Source: Macrothele yani (Eukaryota; Arthropoda; Arachnida; Araneae; Macrothelidae). Taken from it: 64,000 bases of DNA. Shown piece by piece: positions 32,519 to 43,255 of this stretch (position 1 is its first letter; each line of letters begins with the position of its first letter). Location of the stretch: NCBI GenBank assembly GCA_039090855.1, contig CM077011.1, positions 32,879,501-32,943,500 of the forward strand. Direction: 5' to 3'. A program made the translations under genes and the position numbers. The notes under the pieces are model-generated. The model was not told the DNA's origin. It saw only the letters and a program-made list of their open reading frames with translations, and did no database searches.

Positions 32519-33437
32519 CAAGGTGCGGGCAAATATGAATTATAATTTGCTCGTAGTTCAACAATGCAGTGCGGTGCGTTGAAAACGGTAATACGCGGGA
32601 GGTGGCAGCACTGTTCCAAGGTCTTTCACCCACCTCGTGTGTGCTACAGCGCCGTTGGTCAGTTGGAAGGAAGATGAACGAAGCGAAGGTACACTTTAAC
32701 GTGGAACAGCGCATTATAATCAAATTCCTGACGAAAGAAGGTTGTAAACCGTCAGAAATCTGTTTACGATTGAGTAGGCAGTATGTAGAGAATACATTGT
32801 CTTAATGTGAGTATCAATAAGTGGAGCAGTGCGTTTAAAAATGGTAGGGAAATGGGGGGAGAATTAACCTCATGAGCGCCGCGTTCTCTACTGGGAAGAT
32901 TATGGCCACCGTCTTCTGGGACTCTAAAGGTGTACTGTACGTAGATTTCCTCACAAATCGTCGCGCAATACACGCTGAATATAACTCGACACTTCTAGAA
33001 GGCCCAGTAAAGAAGCCATCAGGAACAGCGAAAAAGAGCGCAAACATCTGTGTCATTTCTCCAAGATAACGCTCGTTCACACACGTGGCTACTCTGACAA
33101 TGGAATCCATAGAGAAACTGAAATGGTACGTTCTACCACATCCTGCATACAGTCCGGATCTTACACCCTCTGACTATCACATCTTTGGCCCTCTAAAGGC
33201 ATATCTGGACGGGAAAATATTTGGCAGTAATGAGGATGTGATACAAGCTGTTCGGGACTGGCTACACCATCAACCAAAAGACTTCATTCTGAGCAACATC
33301 TGCAAACTTCCGGACCGCTGGCGCAAGTGCATCGCAAACCAGGGGGATTATGTTGAAACGGAGCAACTTCAGTTTCAGACAATGCATCAATGTTTATCTT
33401 CTATTTACAAATTATAAGTCACATTTGCCCAATCTGG
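32519..33437 (+). mobile_element. Mariner, internally deleted, 919 bp
   Basis: Ends pair GGGCAAATATGAATTATAAT (left) with the reverse complement of the right end, GGGCAAATGTGACTTATAAT; TA lies immediately outside both ends (32517-32518, 33438-33439). The frame starts near 32674 (NVEQRIIIKFLTKEG, DNA-binding), then jumps to MATVFWDSKGVLYVDFLTNR, QDNARSHT and HPAYSPDLTPSDYHIFGPLK, ending GDYVE. The first catalytic Asp region is deleted, and a one-base frameshift precedes the second Asp. Non-autonomous but with good ends. Confidence 0.87.
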
Positions 33438-33462
33438 TATGATGTACAACAGAGTCGACGCA

Positions 33463-33590
33463 CATGTCAAGACGACAAGTAGCAGTGACAAGGACTTGTT
33501 GATGTAGCTTAATTGGGAAAGCATTCGGCTCCGGAGCAAAAGGATGCGGATTCGAGCATTGGTAAATTTGTGTTTTCACATTTGCGCCCG
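33463..33590 (+). mobile_element. SINE3-like tRNA-derived repeat
   Basis: Shares with 35643-35765 the string CATGTCAAGACG.CAAGTAGC and then the tRNA-like TAGCTTAATTGGGAAAGCAT plus TGCGGATTCGA (B-box-like). Two copies in the window; the relation to the 22005-22088 relic is possible. Confidence 0.55.
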
Positions 33591-34249
33591 AATGTAAAAA
33601 TGGATCTACCGGTCGTTGGTGTTATGACTTGATGGGGGTGTTAACCCCACAGCACCTCAATAAATGTTAATATATGTGGAGTTTTTGATTCCACTCATAC
33701 ATTCTATTGTTTATAGTAGCGTCGGCCAAACAGTTTTGGCGCTTATCATCACCAGCCGTCCCTCATTACTGCAGATCGGCGCAAATTAATATGTAGTATT
33801 ATTCGAATAAAAATGCAGGAAGTTAGATATATGTCTTTTTTAATAAAATCACACAAGTGCAAAGACTGTACAGAATACATACAAACATTAAAATTACAAT
33901 ATGCTGCTTTCACCTCTTAAGGAGATAAACAACAGCTCAAGATGCCAAGCAACATCTGTCTGCTCGCATCATCTTCAAAAAACCGAACCTCTGTCCCCAA
34001 ATCGCCTCTTGGTTTATCAATTCACCAGTCGTTCTCAGGTGTCAGTAGAAACATAAACAAACTCCATACAGCTAACATGCTTTAAATGCATGATCAGTCA
34101 ACACTTAACTTAATGGCCAAAAGCTTTCACCACTTCCCTCAATTTTACTCCAGTGGGCGGTTGTTTATACATATAAACACACTCTTTTTTCTATGACTGC
34201 TGTTAGTAAATCAGAGTTGGGTTCTTCGAGAAATGTTTTTTTGTTTTTA
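33591..34249. other. No gene recognised
   Basis: Contains GGTGTTAACCCC near 33638 and AT-rich sequence. No family seen. Confidence 0.45.
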
Positions 34250-34501
34250 GTTTTTATAGAAGGTTTAACGACCACCATGAGTAACTCAATGGGATATAAG
34301 CATTGAGTTACTCGCCGTGATAATCACGGCTGGTAGTCTGTCTCTCTTCCCTGGAGACAGACCATGCTTGTTCCAGGGAAGGGATAGAGTCTGTTCTGTA
34401 AGACAAACACAACATCCATGCCTCACCGGGATTTGAACCCAGTTCCATCTCGGACCAATGGTCATAAGTCAGTGCTTAGACAACTGCACCACCAGGGGCG
34501 G
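34250..34501 (-). mobile_element. SINE1 copy, rearranged body
   Basis: Reverse copy with a normal head and B box. The body is expanded around 34300-34375 by extra copies of the AGTAACTC and CCTGGAGACAGAC segments. Confidence 0.8.
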
Positions 34502-34615
34502 TTTTCGAAACATTGTAAAGTTCCTTCCACACATTGTCTGGAATTAATCAGAATTCCTTCTTCGCTTTAAAAAATATGTGATGCTTCTTCCACACATCGT
34601 GTGAAATTAACTACA

Positions 34616-35440
34616 GAGAGTTACTTCAAGCATGGTTTGCGGTTGTCCTGAAACCTGCTTCTTGACATGACAGAGTTACTTCAAGCATGTTTTGCGGTTG
34701 TCCCGAAACCTGCGTCTTGGCATGACAGAGTTACTTCAAGCATGGTTTGCGGTTGTCCCGAAACCTGCTTCTTGACATGACAGAGTTACTTCAAGCATGG
34801 TTTGCGGTTGTCCCGAAACCTGCTTCTTGACATGACAGAGTTACTTCAAGCATGGTTTGCGGTTGTCCCGAAACCTGCGTCTTGGCATGACAGAGTTACT
34901 TCAAGCATGGTTTGCGGTTGTCCCGAAACCTGCTTCTTGACATGACAGAGTTACTTCAAGCATGGTTTGCGGTTGTCCCGAAACCTGCTTCTTGACATGA
35001 CAGAGTTACTTCAAGCATGGTTTGCGGTTGTCCCGAAACCTGCGTCTTGGCATGACAGAGTTACTTCAAGCATGGTTTGCGGTTGTCCCGAAACCTGCGT
35101 CTTGGCATGACAGAGTTACTTCAAGCATGGTTTGCGGTTGTCCCGAAACCTGCTTCTTGACATGACAGAGTTACTTCAAGCATGGTTTGCGGTTGTCCCG
35201 AAACCTGCTTCTTGACATGACAGAGTTACTTCTAGCATGGTTTGCTGTTGTCCCGAAACCTGCTTCTTGACATGACAGAGTTACTTCAAGCATGGTTTGC
35301 GGTTGTCCCGAAACCTGCTTCTTGACATGACAGAGTTACTTCAAGCATGGTTTGCGGTTGTCCCGAAACCTGCTTCTTGACATGACAGAGTTACTTCAAG
35401 CATGGTTTGCGGTTGTCCCGAAACCTGCGTCTTGACATGA
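34616..35440 (+). repeat. Minisatellite, 55-bp unit, about 15 copies
   Basis: Highly homogeneous 55-bp unit: CAGAGTTACTTCAAGCATGG, TTTGCGGTTGTCCCGAAACC, TGCTTCTTGACATGA, with a recurrent TGCTTCTTGAC/TGCGTCTTGGC variant. (35440-34616+1)/55 gives 15 units. No spacers, so not a CRISPR array. Confidence 0.95.
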
Positions 35441-35484
35441 CATACATGTCAAGACGCAGGTTTCGAGACAACCGCAAACCATGC
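35400..35484. repeat. Hairpin at the array end, 40-bp arms
   Basis: The last direct unit (35400-35439) is followed after ACATA by its reverse complement (35445-35484) with one mismatch. The minisatellite therefore switches orientation here. Confidence 0.92.
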
Positions 35485-35661
35485 CCGTCTTGACATGATC
35501 GTTACGTCACATATTACGTCCTTTTTTGGGACAAATGCAAACCTTGCCGTCTTGACATGATCGTTACGTCACATATACCCTCAGGCACCATCCCCTGCCT
35601 TTCTCGGGGGGATGGAGGCTGGGGAGGATACGTAACGTAGCGATCATGTCAAGACGGCAAG
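35485..35661. repeat. Inverted, diverged units and terminal inverted repeat
   Basis: GTCTTGACATGATCGTTACG occurs at 35488 and 35549 (61-bp period); the intervening GGACAAATGCAAACC is a diverged reverse-oriented unit. CTTGCCGTCTTGACATGATC (from 35543) is mirrored exactly at 35641-35661. Confidence 0.8.
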
Positions 35662-35765
35662 TAGCAGTAACAAGCACTTGTGCGTGTAGCTTAATTGGGA
35701 AAGCATTCTGCTCCAGATCAGAAGAATGCGGGTTCGATTTTCGCCATCGGCAAATTTTTGTTTTC
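35643..35765 (+). mobile_element. SINE3-like repeat with tRNA-Trp-like segment
   Basis: TAGCTTAATTGGGAAAGCAT (A-box region), CTCCAGATCAGAAG, which resembles the anticodon arm of eukaryotic tRNA-Trp (CCA), then GCGGGTTCGATTTT (B box). Homologous to 33463-33590 including 45 bp upstream of the tRNA-like part. Confidence 0.6.
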
Positions 35766-35829
35766 ATACTAGTTTGATTAGCATAGTCTCTTGAGGGCCA
35801 AAAACGGGAAATGCATGTACGCAATGAGT

Positions 35830-35985
35830 ATCTGAAATTCGGTCAGACAAATAAATTGGGCAGAAGATATCTAGAATTCGGTCATCCAAGTAAATTGAGC
35901 TGAAGATATCTAGAATTCAATGATATCTAGAATTCAATGATATCTAGAATTTGGTCATCCAAGTAAATTGGGCAGAAGTCATTTC
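35830..35985. repeat. Short interrupted tandem repeat
   Basis: GATATCTAGAATTC occurs four times and GGTCATCCAAGTAAATTG twice; AATTCAATGATATCTAG is tandemly duplicated. Confidence 0.8.
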
Positions 35986-36075
35986 GTTCTCTCTTCAAGA
36001 CAAAATTGAGAAGAGAATACCAGCAGTTTCCTTACAGGATATTTGATGTATAGATACTAACAATGCGTTTAAATA

Positions 36076-37254
36076 CACAGTCGAGTCACATTATTGTAAC
36101 CACCTCCTACTTTTGACGTCAACAGCGCGTAGCCAATGAATGAAGGCACGTGTAGTGAGCTGGCTTGAGGGTATATAAGGTGTGCTGTAGGCATTCTGTA
36201 AACATATCACTCGTTGCTGTCATGGATAACAGGAGCAATTTATCAGATTTGCAAAAAAGGGATGATTATTGGCTTTCGGGCCAAGGGTGGCAGTATTTCT
36301 GAAACAGCGCAGTGTGTGTACTGTTCGCGTGTTGCTGTGGTTAAAGTGTATCGTGATTGGAGAAATGGTACCATTGCGAAGAAGCGATGTGGAAACTGTG
36401 GAGCACCACGTGCCATTGATGTGACAGGTAAACGTCGGCTTCGAAGGTGCGTGAGAGCCGATCGACAGGCTACAGTGGAGCAACTCACTGGCCGAATGAA
36501 CCAGGGGGCTACCGAAAGTGTTTCTAAAACGACAGTTCAGCGAACCTTGCTGCGTATGGGGCTCCAAAGGTCACTGCACCTATGGAAACGAAGGTATATC
36601 GGCATAAAAGGCTTACACGGCAGTATCGGGAATGACCTCCGCTCATTGGCAAAGGATTGCCTTCTCCCATGAGTCACGTTCTCTGCTTCATCGAACGGGT
36701 GGACGTTGGCGTATAAGGCGATAAACATCGGAGAACAAATACTATTCAACCATTGCTAGCAGAACACAAGCTGGTGGGGGCAGCGTTATCGTCTGGAGAA
36801 TGTTTTGTGGCATTCTCTGGGTCCACTCATACTTATGGAAGGCACTATGGACCGAATTCGTTATGAATCCATCTTTGAAGACCACGTACATCCATACATG
36901 CTGATTGTCTTCCCTGGGGCAGATAGGATCTTCCAGCACAACAATGCGACGCGTCAAATAGCTAGAAATGTCCGAGAGTGGTTAGAAAAGCACCATGAAG
37001 ACTTCAAAGTACTTCCCTGGCCCCCTAATTCCCCATACCCAATTGAGCATCTGTGGTACCACTTGGATCGTGTAGTTCGTTCTATGGATGCTCCACCACG
37101 CACTCTCCAGCAGCTGTCAGTGAGCATGGCTGCACATACCTGTGAGCACCTTCCAGCACCTTATTGAGTCACTCCCAGCCCGTCAAGCTGCTGACCGCGA
37201 TGCACACGGCGGTTACTCTGGATATGGTGGTCACAAGAAAGTGACTCGACCGTG
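36076..37254 (+). mobile_element. Tc1-like transposon, 1179 bp, dead
   Basis: Ends CACAGTCGAGTCACATTATT (left) and, reversed, CACGGTCGAGTCACTTTCTT (right), with TA on both sides (36074-36075, 37255-37256). The plus strand encodes a transposase in pieces: FRAKGGSISETAQ, PRAIDVTGKRRLRRCVRADR and TTVQRTLLRMGLQ (36214-36672); then 36805-37167 with FPGADRIFQHNNATRQIAR and PWPPNSPYPIEHLW. The second catalytic Asp is Asn (Q-H-N-N-A), two residues are missing before the Glu, and several frames are shifted. Inactive. Confidence 0.88.
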
Positions 37255-37256
37255 TA

Positions 37257-37638
37257 TTAAGAAATTATAAATTGGATGGAAAATGTGAGTAGCTGTTTAA
37301 TAGTTATTCACTTTAATCTTTTTCTTGTTTGAAATTTTGAACGAATACGAAATCTGAAAATTGGATATGAACTTAAAATAAGTATTCGGCACATCGTTTC
37401 AATTTCTCAAATCAGCTTAACTAACTTCGCGTGATGAAATCGACATGCCAACTTTTATCGTCAAAATAATGATATCTGTTTCTTGATAAAAAGCAAAAAC
37501 AGATTAAAAGAATGGAAACCACTGTCAGCCAGATGGAAACACGTTTTGCTGATCAAAGTCTCGTTGGCTTGGAACGTTAATGTGCAATATGATGCAGGCA
37601 TAAACACCACGACATGCTGATCTGAAATACCTGTGCAG
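37257..37638. other. No gene recognised
   Basis: Unassigned sequence leading to the candidate exon. Confidence 0.4.
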
Positions 37639-37713
37639 AGCAAAATGCCTGGTTCAGCAAAAATTCGCCAGCTGAAGTTAAATATCAGCGCTGCAAAATC
37701 CAACATTTATCAG
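37639..37713 (+). CDS. Candidate 75-nt coding exon
   Basis: Ends TATCAG followed by a strong donor GTGAGTT. A weaker acceptor (ATACCTGTGCAG) precedes it. Phase-0 frame open for all 25 codons, beginning SKMPGSAKIRQL and ending AKSNIYQ. It could instead be a first coding exon from the ATG at 37645 (A at -3). Phase is compatible with joining to 26557-26616, but no product is recognised. Confidence 0.25.
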
Positions 37714-37903
37714 GTGAGTTTATGAACAGAATTATTTTCTTACAATTGCCAATAATAAATTTGATCAGTGAAATAAGAACAGCGTTTTTACAGATTAAAA
37801 GAAAAGACTTAACCTATATTATAGACGTAAAGAATAAATTATATTCTTTTAAAATGTTTGATAACAGTCGCGTATATAACAAATGCCACTACAAATACAA
37901 ATA

Positions 37904-38129
37904 GGCCGCCCCGGTGGCGCAGTGGTCTAAGGCGCTGGCCTCTGATCATTCGTCTGTAAGGGGTCCGGGTTCGAATCCCGGTGAGGCATGGATGTTGTGT
38001 TTGTCTTACGGCACTGGCTCTCTCCCTTCCCTGGAACCAGTGACCCTAAATTAGGGACGGGCGACTGCTTATAGCCCATTGAGTTGCTCACGGTGGTCGT
38101 TAAACCTCCAATCAAAAAAAAAAAAAAAA
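37904..38129 (+). mobile_element. SINE1 copy, near consensus
   Basis: Full-length forward copy, A box TGGCGCAGTGG, B box GGTTCGAATCC, long A tail. Perfect 11-bp target duplication AAATACAAATA (37893-37903; 38130-38140). One of the youngest-looking copies. Confidence 0.96.
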
Positions 38130-38231
38130 AAATACAAATATGTGGTATGTTATATTTATATACATCACATATCCACCTAAAATTTTAATTTCAGGTGCAC
38201 ACCTGATGAAACTCACCATAAACTATTCAAG

Positions 38232-38832
38232 GTTAAGAATAATATTACTATATGGTTTGATACGTAACGTGTCTTTAATCCATATTCAAAGTACTTCCAG
38301 CACATTCTCGATGTGACTATCTTGGTATTCCCATATTTGATGTAAACTCAAGACATGTCCTAAGAAAATCCACTATGGTTCTGTAAGTGCTGTCTTGCTT
38401 TATTCCATACTAGATTCACAATCATAATATTGGTCACATACATAATATTGGAGTGCCGTTTTTGACCAATATTATGTATGTGAATCTAGTATTTGATGTA
38501 ATTATTGATGTAAACTCAAGACATGTCCTAGGAAAATCCACTATGGTTCTGTAAGTACTGTCTTGCTTTATTCCATACTAGATTCACAATCATAATATTG
38601 GTCACATAAATAATATTGGAGTGCCGTTTTTGACAAATATTATGTACGAGAATTTAGTATATAATAAAGCAAGACAGCACTTACAGAACCATAGTGAATT
38701 TTCACAGGACATGTCTTGAGTTTACATCTGATATGGGAATACCAAGATAGTCACACCGAGAATGTGCTGGAAGTCTAATATGAATTAAAGTTACGTTACG
38801 CATCAAAAGATATGATGATATTATTCTTAATC
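38232..38832. mobile_element. Foldback element with long inverted arms
   Basis: Arms of roughly 180 bp: left TTAAGAATAATATTAC... through GCACATTCTCG and GTGACTATCTTGGTATTCCC; the right arm is its reverse complement to about 38832. The interior holds a direct duplication (about 38339-38463 and 38508-38632) and a hairpin CACATACATAATATTGG / CCAATATTATGTATGTG. No coding capacity. Confidence 0.85.
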
Positions 38833-38962
38833 TCTATGTTTATGTATTGCTGTAAAGGACGAAAGAACTTTGTCTTCGCAAAATGAATTAGTATGAAGAC
38901 TTGTGGAAATTATTCTCTGTCATATGATCACATTAGTTGTTAGCACTAAGGATAGATGCATA

Positions 38963-39975
38963 CAGTAGCATTACCAATAACATCTATGAAAATGCGAATG
39001 CAAGGGTTCAGGATGCAGCAACAATAAAAATTGGAAAGCGAGTGTGACAAAGAGAAACAATGTCTCCCAAACTCTTCAATGCCACATTTCAAAATGGCTT
39101 TCAATCATTGAAGGGCGAAAACTAGAAGATAAAGATTAATGGAGATCATTTAACTCACTTTCGTTTTGCTTGTGACATAGGAATTTTTGCAACTACCCTA
39201 TCAGAGCAGCAAAGTATGATCCAGAAACTTGCTGACAAGAGTAAAGATGTAGAATTAAAAATAAACTTTTGAAAACTAAATCGATGTACAGTGCATTGAC
39301 AAGAAATGAAAATTTATCGGTTGATGCTGAAAATCTGGAGATAACCGATACAGTCACCTTGGGCAACAAATATCAAGCCAGGAACACACTGATGAAGAAA
39401 TTAATCGGTGTATAAAACTTGGTTGGAGAGCTTTTGGAAGAAACACCAAAATTTTCAAGAGCGATATGCCATTATGTCTTAAAAAAACTGTTTAATCAAT
39501 GAATCGTTCCAATTCTTTCGTACGGAGGAGATACCTGGGCCTTAACTAAGAAAAACATACAAAGACGGACAACTGAAAGAGGAATGGCGAGATGCATGCT
39601 TGATGCAACTAGGAAAGATAAGAAGAGGAACTCGTGCAACAGGAAAATTGTAAGAGTGAAAGACATCAAGATCAAAGTAAAATCTCTGAGATGGCGATAG
39701 GGTGAACTCATTGCCAAAAGAACGGACCACCGATGGACAACTGAAATTTTAGACTGGATACCAAAGTGGCAGAAAAAGACCTAGAATAAGACCACGTGGG
39801 ATGAAATTTGAAAACAGAAAAAGACCCAGAATAGACCGCGTGGTGGATGAAATTTGAAAACATGTCGGAGTGGTATGAAGGAAACTAACTGAAGACAGAC
39901 CATTGTGGAAGAAACTTGGGAAGAATTTAATCCAGCAGTGGACTGATGATGGTTGACAATGATGATGATATAGAT
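38963..39975 (+). mobile_element. RTE-type LINE, 5'-truncated copy
   Basis: Forward copy of the 3' third of the RTE described at 40683-43108. It encodes decayed RT palm and thumb (SEQQSMIQKLADKSK-like) and the C-terminal region, with many stops. It ends GGTTGACAATGATGATGATA, the RTE-type 3' tail. Confidence 0.88.
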
Positions 39976-39996
39976 ACAGAAGGTAGTAACATAATA

Positions 39997-40674
39997 CTAG
40001 GGGTGTTCAAATGAAAAGGTACGAAACGTCATAAGAACGTAACCGTTAACATATTTGCCTATGCCGCTATGGGAGAACGTAGCGACACATCTAGGGATGC
40101 GATTGGAGTCGCCGGCGTGGATCGGAGCATGCGCGGGCGCCCTCATGCGCAGGAGAAAGCAGAGGCTCTTATTAAGAGCGCCGTCCAATTGACTACTTTT
40201 TGAATTCCTCCAGCACAGACGAACCATTAACTCCGATGTGTACTGTGAGACACTCCGAAGCCTACGCAGGTCCATCAAGAACAAAAGACCGGGGCTGCTC
40301 ACGGAGGGTGTGGTTCTGCTCCATGATAACGCGCGTCCATACGTCTCCAGGGTCACACACGCGGAACTGGTCAAGTTCAAGTGGGAGCAGCTTGACCATC
40401 CGCCCTACAGCCCAGGCATGTCGCCCTGCGATTTCCATGTGTTTGGTCCCCTGAAAAATTATCTGAAAGGGAAGCGCTTCCACTCGGACGACGAACTCAA
40501 GGACGCTGTGCAGGACTGGGTCTCGTCACGGCCACAGGAATTCTGGGAACAAGGAATCCTTCGGCTCGTTAATCAATGGGATCGTTGTGCTACGGCCTAT
40601 GGTGTATACTTTGAATAAAGTCTTCATTTATACATACACTGTCGTTTCGTACCTTTTCATTTGAACACCCCTAG
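39997..40674 (+). mobile_element. Mariner with perfect ends, internally deleted
   Basis: GGGGTGTTCAAATGAAAAGG plus TACGAAACG occurs at 40000-40028 and exactly reversed at 40643-40671, a perfect 29-bp inverted repeat within a slightly longer one. TA flanks both ends. 678 bp in total: the N-terminal half of the gene is deleted while the C-terminal half remains open. Confidence 0.92.
40238..40618 (+). pseudogene. Mariner transposase C-terminal half
   Basis: Open for 126 codons to a TAA. Carries LTEGVVLLHDNARPYV with the second catalytic Asp and HPPYSPGMSPCDFHVFGPLK with the third; I count 34 residues between them (DD34D). It ends with a mariner-type …RCATAYGVYFE. The first catalytic Asp and the DNA-binding domain are missing, so the product cannot transpose. 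An intact frame with perfect ends suggests a recent deletion derivative. Confidence 0.88.
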
Positions 40675-40682
40675 TATATATA

Positions 40683-43108
40683 TATATCATCATCATCATC
40701 ATTGCCAACCATTATCAATCCACTGCTGGACTAAAGTCTCCCCAAGTTTCCTCCACAACGGTCTGTCTTGTGACAGTCTCCTCATGTCACTCCCGCATAC
40801 TTTCGAATTTCATCCACCCATCTTCCATGTGGTCTTCTTCTGGGTCTTTTCCTGTCCCTTGGAATCCAATCTAAAATTTCGGCTGTCCATCGATGGTCTG
40901 TCCTTCTGGCAGTATGTCCAGCCCATTGCCATTTCAGGGATTTAACTCTGATCATGATGTCTTCCACTCTTGTCATTTTTCGGATCCACGAGTTCCTCTT
41001 CTTATCTCTCCTGGTTACACCAAGCATGCCCCTTTCCGTGGTTTTTTGAGTTGTCTGCAGCCTTTGTATCTCTCTTTTAGTTAAGGTCCACGTCTCTGCA
41101 CCATACGTAATCACTGGAAGGATGCATTGATCAAACACTTTCCTTTTAAGACATATTGGCATATTGCTCTTGAAAATTATGCTGTTTCTTCCAAAACCTC
41201 TTCAGGCAAGTTTTGTACGCAGATTAATTTCTTCATCAATGTGACCCTCACTTGATATCTGCTGTCCAAGATAAACGTACGTGTCTGCTATCTCCAGCTT
41301 TTCTAAATCAATCAATAAATCTTCATTTCTTGTAAAAGCATTGAACATCACTTTTGCCTTCGGAAAGTTCATTTTTAATCCTACTTCTTTACTCTTGTCA
41401 GCAAGTTCCTGGATCATACTCTGCAGCTCTGATGGGGTAGTTGCAAAAATGACTATGTCATCATCAAAACGAAGGTGGGTTAAATAATCTCCATTAATCT
41501 TTATTCCTTTGTTTTCCCAGTTCAGTGATTGAAAGACATTTTCCAATGTGACATTAAAGAGCTTCGGAGATATGGTGTCACCTTGTCTCACTCCTTTTCC
41601 AATTTTTATGTGTAATGTATTTTCAAACAGCCGAATTTTTGCACTTGCATTTTCATAGATGTTATTAATAATATTAATGTATGCATCTTCAATACCGCAG
41701 GATTTCAGAGCCATTGTAACTGCTGATGGTTTCACCGAATCAAAGGCTTTTTCATAATTGATAAAAGCCATGCACAATGGAAGTTCATAATCCCTCGCTC
41801 TTTGAATTAGTTATCTCAGTATGTGGATATGATCTATTGTGCTGTAGCCACTCCTGAATCCAGCTTGTTCTCTCGGTTGAGCCATGTCCAGTGTCACCTC
41901 TAAGCGGTGTGAAAGAACTTCAGTGAAGATTTTATAAACCACTGATACTAGGCTGATAGGTCTGTAGTTCCCGAGATCCTCAATGTCAACTTTTTTATGT
42001 AGCAGGATCATTGTAGCGTTGTTCCAATCCTCAGGAATCTTCCCTTCATTAAGGCGTCGAGTGAAAATTTGGGCGAGTACTGTTTCTATTTCTCCACTTG
42101 CTTCTTGTGTGATGTCTACAGTAATTCCATCTTCTCCTGGAGCTTTTCCCCTCTTCATGTTCTTGATTCCATGTGCAAATTCTGCTGGGAGGACTGGGTG
42201 AACTCTGGTACTGGTACCTTTCATGATGTCTGGAGTACATGTATCATCCCTTTCTTATAATTTGGAGTAGAAATCTTTCACTCTTGTCAAACTTTCGCCT
42301 CTATTTCTTGTTACAGAACCATCTTCTTTTCTCAGTGCCATAATCTGTTTTCTTCCCTTACTGAGACGTCCCTTTGCTATCTCTAGGCTTTGGTTGTTTT
42401 CAATTGCTTTCCTTACTAGTTCACAGTTGAACTTCTTTACGTCTTCAGTGATGCTTTTTCGTACTGTCTTGCATAGCTCTATATATTCCACTTTGGAAGT
42501 CGCACCTTCTTTAGTTGTCCTCATCTCTCTTCTTTTTGCATCAACATTTTGGTTTTTCCTAATAATTTGTTCACATGCAACTTGTTCTTAGACCCAGCAA
42601 ATTTCGTTGCTGTTTCCATAAGAGCTTTGGATACTTTTCTGTTAACTTCAGAAATATCCACTTCTTCCTATGTTAGGCCTTCTAAAGCAGAGAATCTGTT
42701 CTTCAGTTCCAATTTGAAGGTATTATGGTGTTTTTTAAGGTTGGTTATATCAATACATTTTGTTTGTCTTATGTGCTTGCTACGTTCGAGTTTAGTGTTG
42801 AGGTGCATCTTACATCTCACCAATCTATGTTCACTACCTGTGTTCAACTTGTTTAGCACACTGCAGTCTGCTATGACGAATTCTTTGTTACACATAATAA
42901 AATTAATTTCACTTGTCATCCCATTTGAATGTCTCCATGTCCATTTCCTGTGTGGCTTTTTCTTGAAAAAGGAGTTCAAGATGAAAAACCCTTCTGCCTC
43001 TGCAAACTCTACGAGAGTATTTCCACGCTGGTTTCTGTTGCCGTGACCGAATTTACCTACTGAAGTTTCATTCTCTTGCCGTTGCCCTATTTTTCGCCCA
43101 TGAGCCAC
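40683..43108 (-). mobile_element. RTE-type LINE, 5'-truncated, 2.4 kb
   Basis: Minus-strand order: endonuclease C-terminus (42668-43108; GKFGHGNRNQRGNTLVEF, WTWRHSNGMTSEINFIMCNK); linker (42255-42524); RT fingers (41811-42224; GKAPGEDGITVD, NYRPISLVSVVYKIFTEVL, QAGFRSGYSTIDHI); RT palm (41202-41777; GKGVRQGDTISPKLF, HLRFDDDIVIFA, where the usual FADD is FDDD); C-terminal domain (40782-41162; VITYGAETWTLTKREIQRL, LKWQWAGHTARRTDHRW). The 3' end is a CATCATCATCATCATTG tail next to a TA run. Frames are broken in four or more places and the element starts inside the endonuclease domain, so it is dead. Confidence 0.92.
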
Positions 43109-43255
43109 AAATATTCAAGCCGACCGGTATTTGGCTCTTACCGCTCGCCGCCAACAAAAAATCTACGAGAATTTTCCATAAATATTAAATTCTTTAATTA
43201 ATTTTTAAATTCTTCTTATTTTCTCTCTGTCTTATTTGAAACGATACATCATATA

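Noticed and set aside
34616..35440. Possible CRISPR array
   Set aside because: Units are contiguous 55-bp repeats without unique spacers, in eukaryotic sequence.
42549..43046. 165-codon plus-strand frame
   Set aside because: Antisense shadow of the RTE endonuclease region.
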